Below are positions 36,510-46,153 of a DNA stretch of 64,000 bases, piece by piece (within the stretch, counting starts at the first letter, position 1; the number at the start of each line of letters is the position of its first letter). The position numbers were made by a program, and so were the translations under genes. The stretch spans positions 1 through 64,000 of the forward strand of contig NZ_BMNW01000012.1 of assembly GCF_014646755.1 (NCBI RefSeq), in the 5' to 3' direction. This DNA comes from Pseudomonas asuensis (GTDB taxonomy: Bacteria; Pseudomonadota; Gammaproteobacteria; Pseudomonadales; Pseudomonadaceae). A model generated the notes under the pieces. The model made no database searches and was not told the origin of the DNA. It saw only the letters and a list, made by a program, of their open reading frames with translations.

Positions 36510-37181
36510 ATGCGAATCAAAGCGGTCCTGTTTGATATGGACGGCACACTGCTCGATACGGCACCTGATTTCATTGCCGTCATTCAGGCCATGCGAGCGG
36601 ATAGAGGCTTACCCGCTGTCAATGAAAAGAGTGTTCGTGACGTGGTTTCCGGTGGTGCACGAGCCATGGTTGCCAGTGCATTCCAAATAGATCCTTTAAG
36701 TGATGCCTTTGAGCCGTTGCGCCTGGACTTTCTTGAGCGCTACCAGCATCACTGCGCAGTTCACTCACACCTATTCGAAGGTATGGCAGAGCTACTGGCA
36801 GATCTTGAGCGAGCCCGCGTGACGTGGGGCGTGGTTACAAACAAACCCGTCCGTTATGCAGAGCCCATCATGCAGGCCCTCGGCCTTGCAGAACGATCAG
36901 CCGTTTTAATCTGTCCGGATCATGTCACACACAGCAAACCTAACCCTGAGCCTGTTCTGCTTGCCTGCAAACAGATCAACATTGATCCACAAGCTGTCAT
37001 CTTTGTAGGTGACGACCGTCGTGATATCGAATCTGGACGTGCGGCAGGTACCAAAACAGCAGCGGTGAGGTTTGGGTATATTCATCCTGACGATAACCCT
37101 GCTTACTGGGGTGCCGATTTGGTAGTTGATCATCCACTTGAGCTGCGTGATGCCTTAGACCGCGCTATTTGCGGCTGTTAA
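36510..37181 (+). CDS. mupP: N-acetylmuramic acid 6-phosphate phosphatase (MupP)
   Basis: MupP is a HAD-family phosphatase of the pseudomonad peptidoglycan-recycling bypass that feeds UDP-MurNAc directly. HAD motif I ([15 protein letters not shown]), motif II/III (VVTNKP..., K at SKPNPEP) and motif IV ([15 protein letters not shown]) are all visible, with a helical cap. The 223-residue length and position after ubiG match MupP rather than the similar Gph phosphoglycolate phosphatase. Confidence 0.9.
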   Translation: MRIKAVLFDMDGTLLDTAPDFIAVIQAMRADRGLPAVNEKSVRDVVSGGARAMVASAFQIDPLSDAFEPLRLDFLERYQHHCAVHSHLFEGMAELLADLERARVTWGVVTNKPVRYAEPIMQALGLAERSAVLICPDHVTHSKPNPEPVLLACKQINIDPQAVIFVGDDRRDIESGRAAGTKTAAVRFGYIHPDDNPAYWGADLVVDHPLELRDALDRAICGC

Positions 37182-37218
37182 AAAGTAAGGCCGCTCGCAG
37201 GGGCGGTCGGGAGTTACG

Positions 37219-37962
37219 ATGTTTGAATACACTGCGCGCCCAGATCTTCTTAAAAATAGAGTCATCCTTGTTACAGGCGCTGGTCGAGGCATTGGACGAG
37301 CAGCTGCGAAAACCTATGCCGCCCATGGCGCGACGGTCCTTTTATTAGGAAGGTCCGAGGAAAACCTAAACGCGGTCTATGATGAGATCGAAGCCGCCGG
37401 CCATCCACAAGCCGTTGTAGTTCCTTTCGACCTTGAAACAGCGCAGCCCGAGCAGTTCGAAGAACTGGCTGCAATGGTTGAAACGGAACTTGGCCAGCTT
37501 GATGGTCTTTTACACAATGCAGGCATTCTGGGACCTCGCGCCTCTGTTGAGCAGACAAGCGGGGAAGCCTTCATGCAAGTCATGCAAATCAATGTCAACG
37601 CTGTCTTTATGTTGACGCGCGCCCTACTACCACTACTCAGGCAGTCAAAGGACGCTTCGATTGTCTTTACATCAAGCAGTGTAGGTCGTAAAGGACGTGC
37701 TTATTGGGGAGCATACGCCGTTTCGAAATTTGCCAATGAAGGCCTTATGCAAGTAGTTGCTGACGAAATGGATGGCACCGCAGCAGTTCGCGCCAACAGC
37801 ATCAATCCCGGCGGAACCCGAACCGATATGCGCGCCCTCGCCTATCCAGCTGAAAATCCTACGCGTAACCCAACGCCTGAGGAAATCATGCCGGTGTACC
37901 TTTATCTGATGGGACCTGACAGCGCCCATGTGAATGGGCAAGCGTTCGACGCTCAGGGCTAA
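37219..37962 (+). CDS. yciK: SDR-family oxidoreductase (YciK type)
   Basis: A short-chain dehydrogenase of 247 residues. The nucleotide loop VTGAGRGIGRA (about residues 19-29), NAG (about 100-102) and the YxxxK site (YAVSKFANEGL, near 160) are all present. The family is conserved downstream of ubiG-mupP, but its physiological substrate is not established. A terminator-like hairpin follows. Confidence 0.9.
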   Translation: MFEYTARPDLLKNRVILVTGAGRGIGRAAAKTYAAHGATVLLLGRSEENLNAVYDEIEAAGHPQAVVVPFDLETAQPEQFEELAAMVETELGQLDGLLHNAGILGPRASVEQTSGEAFMQVMQINVNAVFMLTRALLPLLRQSKDASIVFTSSSVGRKGRAYWGAYAVSKFANEGLMQVVADEMDGTAAVRANSINPGGTRTDMRALAYPAENPTRNPTPEEIMPVYLYLMGPDSAHVNGQAFDAQG

Positions 37963-37975
37963 GAAAGCGGAAACG

Positions 37976-38007
37976 AAAAAGGATGAACATGGAGGGTGCT
38001 CATCCTT
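37976..38007 (-). terminator. Terminator between yciK and the lipoprotein gene
   Basis: An 8-bp stem (aaggatga / tcatcctt) with a 13-base loop is followed on the minus strand by TTTTTCGTTT. It fits the end of the minus-strand lipoprotein gene and may also serve yciK. Confidence 0.65.
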
Positions 38008-38014
38008 GAATCAA

Positions 38015-38296
38015 TTAGCGGCCGGCGCGTGACTCGCGGATATAGAAACGCGCCTTCTGGGCATTTTGAACACACCCATTATAAGCTTCGACCTGCTGTT
38101 GAGTCTTGGCTGTTGAGATCAGGCCCAATGCCTTGGAATAGCTGACCGTTCCTGCAAACCCTTCAGTCTTGGCTATATCCAGCTCTTTCCAGGCAGCACT
38201 CACTTCAGTCGCACAGCTATCTCGATTAACTGTTTTGGCTGCACAACCAGCAAGCACCAGTGCTACGACAGGCATCATTGCAAGATAGCGATTCAT
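38015..38296 (-). CDS. Small predicted lipoprotein
   Basis: A 93-residue protein with a lipoprotein signal (MNRYLAMMPVVALVLAGC, lipobox LAGC). The rest is a helical, two-Cys domain (CATEVSAAWKELDIAKTEGFAGTVSYSKALGLISTAKTQQQVE.YNGC.. ARFYI) I know only as a conserved gammaproteobacterial hypothetical. It would sit in the outer membrane facing the periplasm. It lies downstream of mnmH on the same strand, 64 bases later. Confidence 0.8.
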   Translation of the reverse strand: MNRYLAMMPVVALVLAGCAAKTVNRDSCATEVSAAWKELDIAKTEGFAGTVSYSKALGLISTAKTQQQVEAYNGCVQNAQKARFYIRESRAGR

Positions 38297-38360
38297 GACT
38301 TGACTCCTTCAATGGATAAGTAAATCCAGCGCACTAAAGACCGCTTTTTAACTAGCCTGT

Positions 38361-39458
38361 TCAACGGTTTACCTTGAGATAGGTCACGACTTCCTGCTGG
38401 TTCCCAGCAAAGAGAATGCGCCCTGACTTGTTCTCGCGCTGATAGGCATACATAGGATCGTAGTACTCGGCCAATAACGCTCGGATCCACTCGCGATGCT
38501 GTCCTACATCGCCACTGGACAACTGCACAGCCAGCGCTTCACCCATGATTTCATCCAGCCGCTGGTAACGCTCGCCCCCAAGCCTTTTGGCAATATTCGA
38601 AAGACTTTTGCGAAGCTGCTCGGCAAATAAGCTGAAGCCATTATCCTGGCCATGCTCACGGCTGAACTCGGCCGCCAGATCAACCACATAATCCTTGAGT
38701 ATCCGCTCGACACGGCCTTCTAGCGTATCCTCTAGCCATACCATCGGAAAATGCTGCATAGCCTGGTGTAGTTCAAAAGGCAATGAACAACGCCCGATCA
38801 GCCGCGATTCGTCCTCTAGTACAAAACGTCCCTGTCCATTGGCACGACGCTTCAACAAGTCAATGGCGAGACTGTTCTCAAAATCAATTTGCGATGGCTG
38901 TAGCGTCGCGCGCTTACCAAAGCTTGAGCCACGGTGGTTGGCATGTCCCTCCAGATCAACGCTATCGTCGAGCTGGGCGATGACTTCTGTCTTGCCAGTC
39001 CCGGTCATCCCACCCACCAATACAAAACGACACTCCTCAACCGCTTGAAGCAGTGACTCCATGAGAAATGTACGTAAGGCCTTATAACCACCGGCTACTC
39101 GTGGATACGCAATACCCGCCTCGCTAAGCAGCCATTGTTGAGCAATTTGCGAGCGAAGCCCTCCCCGAAAGCAGTACAGGTAACCCTCTGGGTTGTTCCG
39201 TGCAAAATCAGCCCACGCCTGAATACGCGCTTCCTTTATCCGTCCAGAAACCAGTGAATGCCCAAGCTCCAACGCTGCCTGCTGGCCTTTCAACTTATAA
39301 CAAGTGCCAACCTTCTGCCGTTCAACATCGTCCATCAGCGGCCGGTTAACTGCACAGGGAAACGCGCCCTTGGAATACTCCACAGGTGCGCGTACGTCCA
39401 TCAGTGGAGCGCCTGAAAGGAACAGGGAGCGATAATCCCGGGCGTCATCACGCATCAA
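38361..39458 (-). CDS. mnmH: tRNA 2-selenouridine synthase (MnmH/SelU)
   Basis: MnmH exchanges sulfur for selenium at the wobble 2-thiouridine of certain tRNAs, using selenophosphate. A rhodanese domain (about residues 10-125) carries the catalytic Cys in [12 protein letters not shown] (C96), and a P-loop domain follows ([15 protein letters not shown], about 147-161). The length of 365 residues is standard. It overlaps selD by four bases, so substrate supply and use are genetically coupled. Confidence 0.95.
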   Translation of the reverse strand: MMRDDARDYRSLFLSGAPLMDVRAPVEYSKGAFPCAVNRPLMDDVERQKVGTCYKLKGQQAALELGHSLVSGRIKEARIQAWADFARNNPEGYLYCFRGGLRSQIAQQWLLSEAGIAYPRVAGGYKALRTFLMESLLQAVEECRFVLVGGMTGTGKTEVIAQLDDSVDLEGHANHRGSSFGKRATLQPSQIDFENSLAIDLLKRRANGQGRFVLEDESRLIGRCSLPFELHQAMQHFPMVWLEDTLEGRVERILKDYVVDLAAEFSREHGQDNGFSLFAEQLRKSLSNIAKRLGGERYQRLDEIMGEALAVQLSSGDVGQHREWIRALLAEYYDPMYAYQRENKSGRILFAGNQQEVVTYLKVNR

Positions 39459-40489
39459 TACACCTCGACCGCATGGCGCTGTCGATCAATCATTTCACCA
39501 ATTGGCTGAAGCGACAGACCTAACTCATTAGCCACTGATATAAATTCAGACTCATCCTGTGGATCGACTGCAATCAGGAGTCCACCACTGGTTTGGGGAT
39601 CACATAAAAGCAATTTCTGTTGTTCAGGTAAGGAGGCGATACGATCACCATAGCTGTCAAAATTACGCAGTGTGCCTCCAGGCACACAACCCAGCTCCAG
39701 ATATTGCTCAACCATAGGCAAGCGAGGAACCGCGCTGTAATCGACTCGAGCCGTCAGACCGCTGCCATCCGCCATCTCTACCAGGTGCCCTAGCAGGCCG
39801 AAGCCCGTCACATCTGTCATTGCCTTGACACCAGCCAATTTACCAAAGCGGCTGCCCGGCTTGTTGAGCTGACACATCCAGTCCCGCGCGACCCCCTTGT
39901 CTTCCTGGCGCAACTTGGATTTTTTCTCAGCTGTAGTGAGAATGCCAATGCCAAGCGGCTTGGTCAGAAACAGCTTGCAGCCTAGCGAAGCAGTGTCATT
40001 GCGCTTCATGTTTCGCTTTTCGACAACGCCTGTTACGGCCAAACCAAAAATAGGCTCAGGCGCGTCGATGGAGTGTCCGCCAGCCAACGGTATACCGGCT
40101 TCGTCGCATACCTTACGCCCTCCGGCTACGACCTCACGTGCGACCTCTGGCGCAAGCACGTTAACCGGCCAGCCCAGGATTGCGATAGCCATCAGGGGGT
40201 CACCGCCCATGGCATAGATATCGCTGATGGCATTAGTGGCCGCGATTCGCCCGAAATCAAACGGATCATCCACGATTGGCATAAAGAAATCCGTTGTAGA
40301 GACCACGCCACGCTCAGCATCAAGCGCATATACCGCCGCATCGTCCCTTGAGGCATTTCCCACCCAGAGATTTGGATCCAGATGCTGGGCCCCACTGCCG
40401 GCTAGGATGATTTCCAATACCTTAGGCGATATTTTGCAACCACACCCGGCTCCATGGCTGTACTGGGTAAGACGAATAGGCTCGGACAT
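39455..40489 (-). CDS. selD: Selenide, water dikinase (SelD)
   Basis: SelD makes selenophosphate from selenide and ATP. The N-terminal active site reads [14 protein letters not shown], with catalytic Cys16 and Lys19 (Cys codons TGT/TGC, not a Sec TGA). [22 protein letters not shown] and AGGHSID.PEP.FGLAVTG are further AIR-synthase-fold motifs. The length of 344 residues is standard. No selA, selB or tRNA-Sec gene is in this window, so its visible role is tRNA selenation with MnmH. Confidence 0.96.
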   Translation of the reverse strand: MSEPIRLTQYSHGAGCGCKISPKVLEIILAGSGAQHLDPNLWVGNASRDDAAVYALDAERGVVSTTDFFMPIVDDPFDFGRIAATNAISDIYAMGGDPLMAIAILGWPVNVLAPEVAREVVAGGRKVCDEAGIPLAGGHSIDAPEPIFGLAVTGVVEKRNMKRNDTASLGCKLFLTKPLGIGILTTAEKKSKLRQEDKGVARDWMCQLNKPGSRFGKLAGVKAMTDVTGFGLLGHLVEMADGSGLTARVDYSAVPRLPMVEQYLELGCVPGGTLRNFDSYGDRIASLPEQQKLLLCDPQTSGGLLIAVDPQDESEFISVANELGLSLQPIGEMIDRQRHAVEVY

Positions 40490-41027
40490 AGATACTCCGC
40501 TAAAAAGCTAAGGCTTTCATACGCGCGAGGCGCGCTTACATGAGAAACGAGTAAAAATATTCTAACAAAGCCTGGGCAGGATCAGGTTCCTGACAGTGCC
40601 ATAAATCAAATAAACCAAGCCAGCATACGCTTGTGAGTTAGCCGGTTCGAGACCTTGTAAAGATTGAGATTATGGAACTGACAGCATACTTAGGAGGACA
40701 AAATGTCGCGAAATAGCTGCTACAACCAAGCACCCAAGCACCCAAGCGATGAGTATCAATAATTTTAATCCACAGAAGCTGTGGATAAGTTCGTGGAAAA
40801 GATGGTGGAAAGCATCGCGACGCCAGTAGCCATGCGACCTTTAACTAAACTGTCGCTTTTTTAGACAATTCATAAATTCTCTTCCTTTTCAGGCATTTAT
40901 ATTTTTTAAATAGTGTTATGCGTGCTGCCATGCCTACTTGACATTACGTCAGACTGTGTTTTAGCAAGGTGTGCATATCTCATTACAGTAAGACTACAGC
41001 CTGTTCTGCCAGCCCCTTTCAGGTAGG
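40490..41027. other. Long intergenic region between selD and an MFS gene
   Basis: About 540 bases with no supported gene. It contains an 8-bp tandem repeat (ccaagcac twice plus a partial copy, near 40726-40749), a cluster of DnaA-box-like 9-mers at 40766-40800, and AT-rich DNA from 40850 to 40920. Promoters of selD and the MFS gene must lie at its ends. Confidence 0.5.
40766..40800. promoter_or_regulatory. Cluster of DnaA-box-like sequences
   Basis: Three 9-mers lie in 35 bases: TAATCCACA (plus, 8 of 9 to TTATCCACA), TGTGGATAA (minus, exact match) and CGTGGAAAA (minus, 8 of 9 to TTTTNCACA). The first two form an inverted repeat ATCCACAG-AAG-CTGTGGAT. It is not next to dnaA, so it is not an obvious origin; a titration or reactivation site, or chance, remain open. 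Confidence 0.4.
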
Positions 41028-42263
41028 ATGAGCGCGTTTTATATTTTGGATTATTCAATGCCTGTTTCATCAATCGAATCCAGCTCAGTACCCGCCCGCG
41101 CGTGGCTACTCCTGCTAGGCCTCTTTCTAGTAGCACTCAACCTCAGGCCAGCGTTGTCGAGCCTTTCGCCCTTACTTCGCCAAATCGAAGCCTCGACGGG
41201 TTTATCCAGCTCTGCTGCAGGACTACTAACCACTGCGCCAGTACTTTGTCTCGGCTTGTTCGCCCCACTGGCACCTCGCCTTTCTCGCTGGCTAGGTAGC
41301 GAAAGGACGATACTGGTTATACTGCTCACATTGGCTGGCGGTATTGTTTTACGTAGCCTGCTTCCACCTACCGGGCTCTTCATAGGGAGTCTTCTTGCCG
41401 GAGCCAGCATTGGCATCATCGGCGTTTTACTCCCTGGCATTATCAAGCGGGATTTCCCAAAGCAGGCTGGCATGCTTATGGGGGCCTATACCATGGCGCT
41501 TTGCCTGGGCGCCGCACTTGCTGCAGGTGCAACCGCTCCGCTTGAACATATGTTTAATGATCTTTGGCAACCCGCTCTAGCCTTCTGGGCCATTCCAGCA
41601 ATTCTAGCCGCTATCGTCTGGTTGCCGCAGGCTCGTGCCAATCATCACGCCAATAGCCAGAAATGGTATGTGGTGGGCCTTTGGCAAGATCGATTAGCCT
41701 GGCAAGTTACCCTGTACATGGGGTTGCAATCGTCACTTGCATACATCGTATTTGGTTGGCTGCCCTCAATCCTGATAGATCGAGGCCTAAGCGCTGTAGA
41801 AGCTGGGCTCATGCTGTCAGTTTCAGTGCTGTTGCAGTTACTGACTGCTCTTATTACCCCCTGGCTGGCCACACGCGGCAAAGATCAACGCCTGGCTATT
41901 ATCCTGGTGCTAAGCATGACACTAACAGGACTTCTTGGGTGCCTGTACGGCTCGCTTGGCAGCCTCTGGCTCTGGGCATGTATCCTGGGTCTTGGCCAAG
42001 GCGGGACGTTTAGCATTGCATTGGCTCTTATCGTATTGCGCTCGCCTGATGCACATATTGCGGCTCGTCTATCAGGGATGTCCCAAGGCGTGGGTTATAC
42101 ATTGGCGGCTATGGGCCCCCTGCTGGTGGGCGTAATTCACGACATGACCCATGGCTGGAACAGTGTAGGCATCCTGTTTATTGGGATTGCTCTTTCGGCT
42201 GCACTATTTGGTCTATTGGCGGGACGCAATCTGCATGTACAGGCCAAAAGTCTTCCATTGTAA
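41028..42263 (+). CDS. MFS transporter, CynX/NimT family
   Basis: A twelve-helix major facilitator of 411 residues. The N-terminus (LLLGLFLVALNLRPALSSLSPLL..I....GLSS..AGLLTT.PVLCLG.FAPLAPRLSR) is the CynX/NimT signature. The second half starts near residue 215 (WQVTLYMGLQSSLAYIVFGWLPSIL). Substrates in this family include cyanate and nitroimidazoles, but no cyanase gene is adjacent. The first ATG and one ten codons later are both possible starts. Confidence 0.88.
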   Translation: MSAFYILDYSMPVSSIESSSVPARAWLLLLGLFLVALNLRPALSSLSPLLRQIEASTGLSSSAAGLLTTAPVLCLGLFAPLAPRLSRWLGSERTILVILLTLAGGIVLRSLLPPTGLFIGSLLAGASIGIIGVLLPGIIKRDFPKQAGMLMGAYTMALCLGAALAAGATAPLEHMFNDLWQPALAFWAIPAILAAIVWLPQARANHHANSQKWYVVGLWQDRLAWQVTLYMGLQSSLAYIVFGWLPSILIDRGLSAVEAGLMLSVSVLLQLLTALITPWLATRGKDQRLAIILVLSMTLTGLLGCLYGSLGSLWLWACILGLGQGGTFSIALALIVLRSPDAHIAARLSGMSQGVGYTLAAMGPLLVGVIHDMTHGWNSVGILFIGIALSAALFGLLAGRNLHVQAKSLPL

Positions 42264-42306
42264 CCAGCCAGAGCGAAGCTAACGTCTTGTTCAGCCTCGC
42301 TCAACC

Positions 42307-43401
42307 CTATGGCTTAGGTGGCTGGTCGGCAGCCCCTGCCATCCAGTCACGGATCAGGTTGTAGGCAACAGCTAGAAGAATAGGCCCGAGAAAGAGCCCC
42401 ATAAAGCCAAATGCCAGAAGCCCCCCAAACACGCCAAGCAGCACCACCACCAGCGGTAGGTCACCTCCTCGGCTGATAAGGTAGGGCTTGAGGATATTAT
42501 CAACGCCACTAATAACGAACAGCCCCCAGAGCCCCAGGAATATGGCATATCCGTATTCCTGCTGAAGCACAAGCCAGATTGTTGAGGGGATCCAGACCAA
42601 TGGAGGTCCAACCGGAATCAGGCTTAAGGCAAAGGTCAGCAACCCTAGCCCCAATGCACCCGGAACGCCGGCGATCATAAGACCTGTTACAGCCAAGACA
42701 CCCTGGGCTGCTGCTGTTCCCAGAATGCCATTGACGACGCGATGCACGGTACCGCCAACCAGCTGCATATAATGACCAGCCTGTGCACCAATGAGCCTGA
42801 TGAGCGCTTTCTCAGCCAAGGTAGCCAGCCGTGGTCCGTCTCGGTAGAAGAAAAATACCAGAACCAGACTTAGCGCTAGCTCCAAAAAGCCGCCACCAAC
42901 ACGTGCACTTCGCGCCAGAAGCCAATTACCTACCTGCCCTAAATAGGGTTTTAAGCTGTCAAAGTAGGCAGCACCCCGAGCATCCAGGGCTTGCCATAGG
43001 CTGGCCAGCCTGTCACCAATAAGAGGTAGTCGGACGATCCATTCGGGCACTGGAGGCAGTCCACCTACTTGAATGCTACGGATCAACTCGATGGTTCCAT
43101 GCAAATGATCGGCTAGTCCCATACCAACCCATACAAGCGGTAATGCTACAAGCAATATCCAGCCAATAGTAAGAACTGCAGCGGCTACCGTATTGCGACC
43201 GTTGAGTCTACGAGTCATACCTCGCATCAGAGGCCAACTGGCATAAGCCAGTACAGCAGCCCAAAAGAGTGCTGACATGAATGGCAGCAGCACCCAAAGG
43301 CAGGCACCAAGCAAGGATAGAAGAAGTATCCTGACAAGCAGGCGGTCATGCTCATACATAGACGGGGGTAACTGAGGAGACTGACCAGCAGGAAGCCGCA
43401 T
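42307..43401 (-). CDS. AI-2E family transporter (PerM/YdiK type)
   Basis: A polytopic protein of 364 residues with seven to eight hydrophobic segments and a soluble loop (about residues 125-180) between the third and later helices. The conserved C-terminal pattern GNILKPYLISRG.DLPL.VVLLGVFGGLLAFGFMGLFLGPILLAV is seen here as VDNILKPYL. The family includes TqsA-like exporters and Na+/H+ antiporters, so the substrate is open. Confidence 0.88.
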   Translation of the reverse strand: MRLPAGQSPQLPPSMYEHDRLLVRILLLSLLGACLWVLLPFMSALFWAAVLAYASWPLMRGMTRRLNGRNTVAAAVLTIGWILLVALPLVWVGMGLADHLHGTIELIRSIQVGGLPPVPEWIVRLPLIGDRLASLWQALDARGAAYFDSLKPYLGQVGNWLLARSARVGGGFLELALSLVLVFFFYRDGPRLATLAEKALIRLIGAQAGHYMQLVGGTVHRVVNGILGTAAAQGVLAVTGLMIAGVPGALGLGLLTFALSLIPVGPPLVWIPSTIWLVLQQEYGYAIFLGLWGLFVISGVDNILKPYLISRGGDLPLVVVLLGVFGGLLAFGFMGLFLGPILLAVAYNLIRDWMAGAADQPPKP

Positions 43402-43526
43402 AAAAATTCCTAAGATGACAATCGAGTCATGCCCTGCTTAATCGAGTTCCGTTGGATGAGCAGGTGAGGCAATGGCGAGAGCTTACCGCTGGGACAGTCG
43501 CCTGTCGCCAGGCAAACACGCTTAGA

Positions 43527-44327
43527 TCAAGGCTGCAGATAGAGTCCCGGCTCACGGCCTGGATCGACCTCAAGGCGGGCCGCTCGTATTCGTCTAGCCA
43601 GCAATGCCTTTTCCCACTCACCGGCCTGCTGCCCTCCGATGATAACTCTGGCGCCAGCATCTAAATTAAGGCATTGCGCTATTAGGTCCAGCCAGATTCC
43701 GTCTGGTGTGTCAGCTAAGGCCGGAAGATGCAATTCACCATCCTGCCGCAACTGGCGGAGCAAGGTAGCAGGACTTGCCACTAGCGTGCCTAGAGATGTA
43801 GAAGCCTCTAGTTGCTCAACATGCAGATAAGCTTTGCGGTTGCCTCGCGTAATGGCATAAAGGGCCAGCAGCGTATCATCATGTGGAGGAGCAAGGCGCA
43901 GCAGTAGATAAGCCTGCTGTTCATCTGGCCCATAAAGCTGTGATTTACCAAAAATAGTATTGGCAATGACATTACTGGAACCGCAGTCTCGGCCCTCGCA
44001 CCATGATAGAGGTATAGCGGACTGCTTATGCAGTACTCTCCGCACCTCATTAAGTGCTACAACGGGGTCATGTCCGCGCGGCAGCTCGTAGGTTAGAGTA
44101 ATGAGTTCACCCTCAGCCTGAACGCTACTTTCCAGGCGTAACCTTCCTCCAATACGACTGACAGCCCCCTGCGGATACGTTCTCTCGGCAGGGCCGGCCT
44201 TTTTATAGTCAACAATTTCAGCATGAGCCGGCCGTGTTAAAACTGGAAGGTCGACACTGCCTGCTATATCCGCCGCCACTGCAGCGCATGTCATAACCCC
44301 TAGGCCAAGCGCAAGAAAAAGTCGCAT
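43527..44327 (-). CDS. DUF4892-type periplasmic protein
   Basis: I start at the ATG giving MRLFLALGLGVMTCAAVAADIAGSVDLPVL, a signal peptide cut near residue 18-19; the longer frame begins at an upstream TTG with non-signal residues. The pattern LPVLTRPAHAEIVDYKKAG...YPQGA and the SLSW/LSWCEGRDCGSSN segment, with two Cys, fit the DUF4892 family of exported proteins of unknown role. The length is 266 residues. Confidence 0.8.
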   Translation of the reverse strand: MRLFLALGLGVMTCAAVAADIAGSVDLPVLTRPAHAEIVDYKKAGPAERTYPQGAVSRIGGRLRLESSVQAEGELITLTYELPRGHDPVVALNEVRRVLHKQSAIPLSWCEGRDCGSSNVIANTIFGKSQLYGPDEQQAYLLLRLAPPHDDTLLALYAITRGNRKAYLHVEQLEASTSLGTLVASPATLLRQLRQDGELHLPALADTPDGIWLDLIAQCLNLDAGARVIIGGQQAGEWEKALLARRIRAARLEVDPGREPGLYLQP

Positions 44328-44582
44328 AGTTATTAACGGATCACCCTGTATTGGTTGAAGACATATGATAGACAATGCGCGGAATATGCCCGTTGGGACT
44401 CAGACGTAAAACAAGCGGAGCCTTTTGCTCCCTCTTCCCATGATTCAGACACAGACCTGACAGAGTAAATGGAAAGCCTCAAGGGCAGCGGAAACCTTCT
44501 GTCATTGGATGTAGCGGTTGTGTATAAATCGATCACCATCGAATCCTTGATGCGGGAAGACTCATCAATACGTCTAGACGAG

Positions 44583-45449
44583 TCAAGTAGCAGCGAAAAA
44601 GCGATTGAAACAATCTGCTACCGCCCTTGCTCCAACCTCCGTGTCCAGGTGCAAATGATGCCCTCCTGGCAAGTGAGTAACTTCACAGGAGTTAAGCCCT
44701 TTCAGGAGCGTGTCGATATCCGGGATATTGACAAGCAACCCTTCGCCAGCCACAACAAGACTTGTTGGGCACTGCACTTTATTAATAAATGCTAATGCCT
44801 GATCTCTTGTCAGGCGGAGCGTTGCTGGCAAGGTCAGACGGGCATCCGATCGCCATGTATATCCACCGGGGATAGGCATCAACCCCCGCTCCGCCAGTAG
44901 CTCGGCGGCCTCCATACTGACCGAGCCTACTCCTTTCAGCCTGGCTTGAGCAGCCTGCTGAACGGTTTCATAGACCGGCTTGCGCTTATTAGGCAAATTG
45001 AGCTGAGCGCGCAAGGCATTGCCCAACTTTTCAGGCGCCTCATCTGGCTCGGTCGTATAAGGTAGCAAACCATCGATCAAGGCCAAACGTTCTATGCGCT
45101 CAGGTAAGGCTGCCGCAAAGAGCACCGAAATAATCGCGCCGAGTGAATGACCTAGTAGAGAGAAGCGTTCCCAGCCCAGCTGCTCTGCTGCCATCAGTAC
45201 ATCCTGCACATAATCCTGGAGCAGATAGCCAACACCGGCAGGCCGATGAGCTGATAAGCCGTGCCCTGGCAGATCGATTGCGACAATCCGCAAACCTTCC
45301 AGATGGGGGGCAAGGCGGGAAAACGTCATAGCATTATCAAGCCAACCATGTAAGGCCAATACAGGCTGCCCATCTTCCGGGCCGAATAAGCGAGCGGCCA
45401 GTTCAAGGTGAGGTAGGTTAAGGCGCAACTCCTGTACATGGGCAGTCAT
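44583..45449 (-). CDS. Alpha/beta-fold hydrolase
   Basis: A 288-residue hydrolase with the HGWLDNAMTF oxyanion region (about residues 34-43), the nucleophile elbow LLGHSLGA (Ser102) and the C-terminal GGHHLHLD histidine. IDLPGHGLSAHRP is typical of small esterase or haloalkane-dehalogenase-like folds. No signal peptide is present. The substrate is unknown. A similar hydrolase lies near a thioesterase and gpsA in P. aeruginosa. Confidence 0.88.
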   Translation of the reverse strand: MTAHVQELRLNLPHLELAARLFGPEDGQPVLALHGWLDNAMTFSRLAPHLEGLRIVAIDLPGHGLSAHRPAGVGYLLQDYVQDVLMAAEQLGWERFSLLGHSLGAIISVLFAAALPERIERLALIDGLLPYTTEPDEAPEKLGNALRAQLNLPNKRKPVYETVQQAAQARLKGVGSVSMEAAELLAERGLMPIPGGYTWRSDARLTLPATLRLTRDQALAFINKVQCPTSLVVAGEGLLVNIPDIDTLLKGLNSCEVTHLPGGHHLHLDTEVGARAVADCFNRFFAAT

Positions 45450-45619
45450 GTCTAGCTCTCATGGTTGATTTCCAACTCAGACAATACCGCAAGAGGATAG
45501 GCTTCGCAGAAAGAATGGATACAACAAGACTTCCCCGTCGGCCATGAAATACCTATGCATAGAACAGCGGGCGAAGGGCCAGCCATGGTGCGCGTTCAAA
45601 AGCTGGCCCAAACGCAAGA

Positions 45620-46057
45620 TCAAGAGGAAATGCGGCTTTCCGGGATAACGGCTACGGTCAAACGAGAAATACAGGTCGCGCGCCCAGCTTCATCAGACAG
45701 GCGAATATCCCATACATGTGTGCTTCGTCCTAAATGTATGGGTCTTGCCACAGCCGTTACGCGCCCACTTCTGACGGCGCGCAAGTGGTTAGCATTGACC
45801 TCAAGGCCTACGCAGGAATACTGGCTTCTGTCGATACACAGCAAACTCGCAATAGAACCTACTGTTTCGGCCAAGACAACAGACGCGCCTCCATGGAGCA
45901 GCCCAAATGGCTGATGAGTGCGCTCGTCTACCGGCATGCTCGCTGTAAGCGAATCATCATCGTAAGCTTCAAAGCGGATATCCACACGCTCGCATATAGT
46001 GTTTCGCAAGCTTTCGTCCAGAGCAGCAAGGTCCGGCTCAGTAAACCAGATACTCAT
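45620..46057 (-). CDS. Hotdog-fold thioesterase (PaaI/EntH type)
   Basis: A single hotdog domain of 145 residues. The signature HQPFGLLHGGASVVLAETVGSIAS (about residues 49-72) with the H-G-G segment and the catalytic Glu (AE) is that of acyl-CoA thioesterases such as EntH/YbdB and MenI. I start at the ATG giving MSIWFTEPDL, with GGAG 8 bases upstream. The acyl substrate is unknown. Confidence 0.9.
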   Translation of the reverse strand: MSIWFTEPDLAALDESLRNTICERVDIRFEAYDDDSLTASMPVDERTHQPFGLLHGGASVVLAETVGSIASLLCIDRSQYSCVGLEVNANHLRAVRSGRVTAVARPIHLGRSTHVWDIRLSDEAGRATCISRLTVAVIPESRISS

Positions 46058-46153
46058 TCCGAGCACTCCAAACAGGCGATTGAAGCAACACTTGAGGCAA
46101 GAGCTAACATAGCGACCCTCTTTTTGTTAGAAATTGTGGAATCGTCGAAAGCG

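Noticed and set aside
39455-40489. Selenocysteine in SelD
   Set aside because: The active-site codons are TGT and TGC, so no UGA readthrough is needed.
45555-45914. 119-codon open frame on the plus strand
   Set aside because: It lies antisense to the well-supported thioesterase gene, has no ribosome site and a composition unlike a protein. It is a shadow frame.
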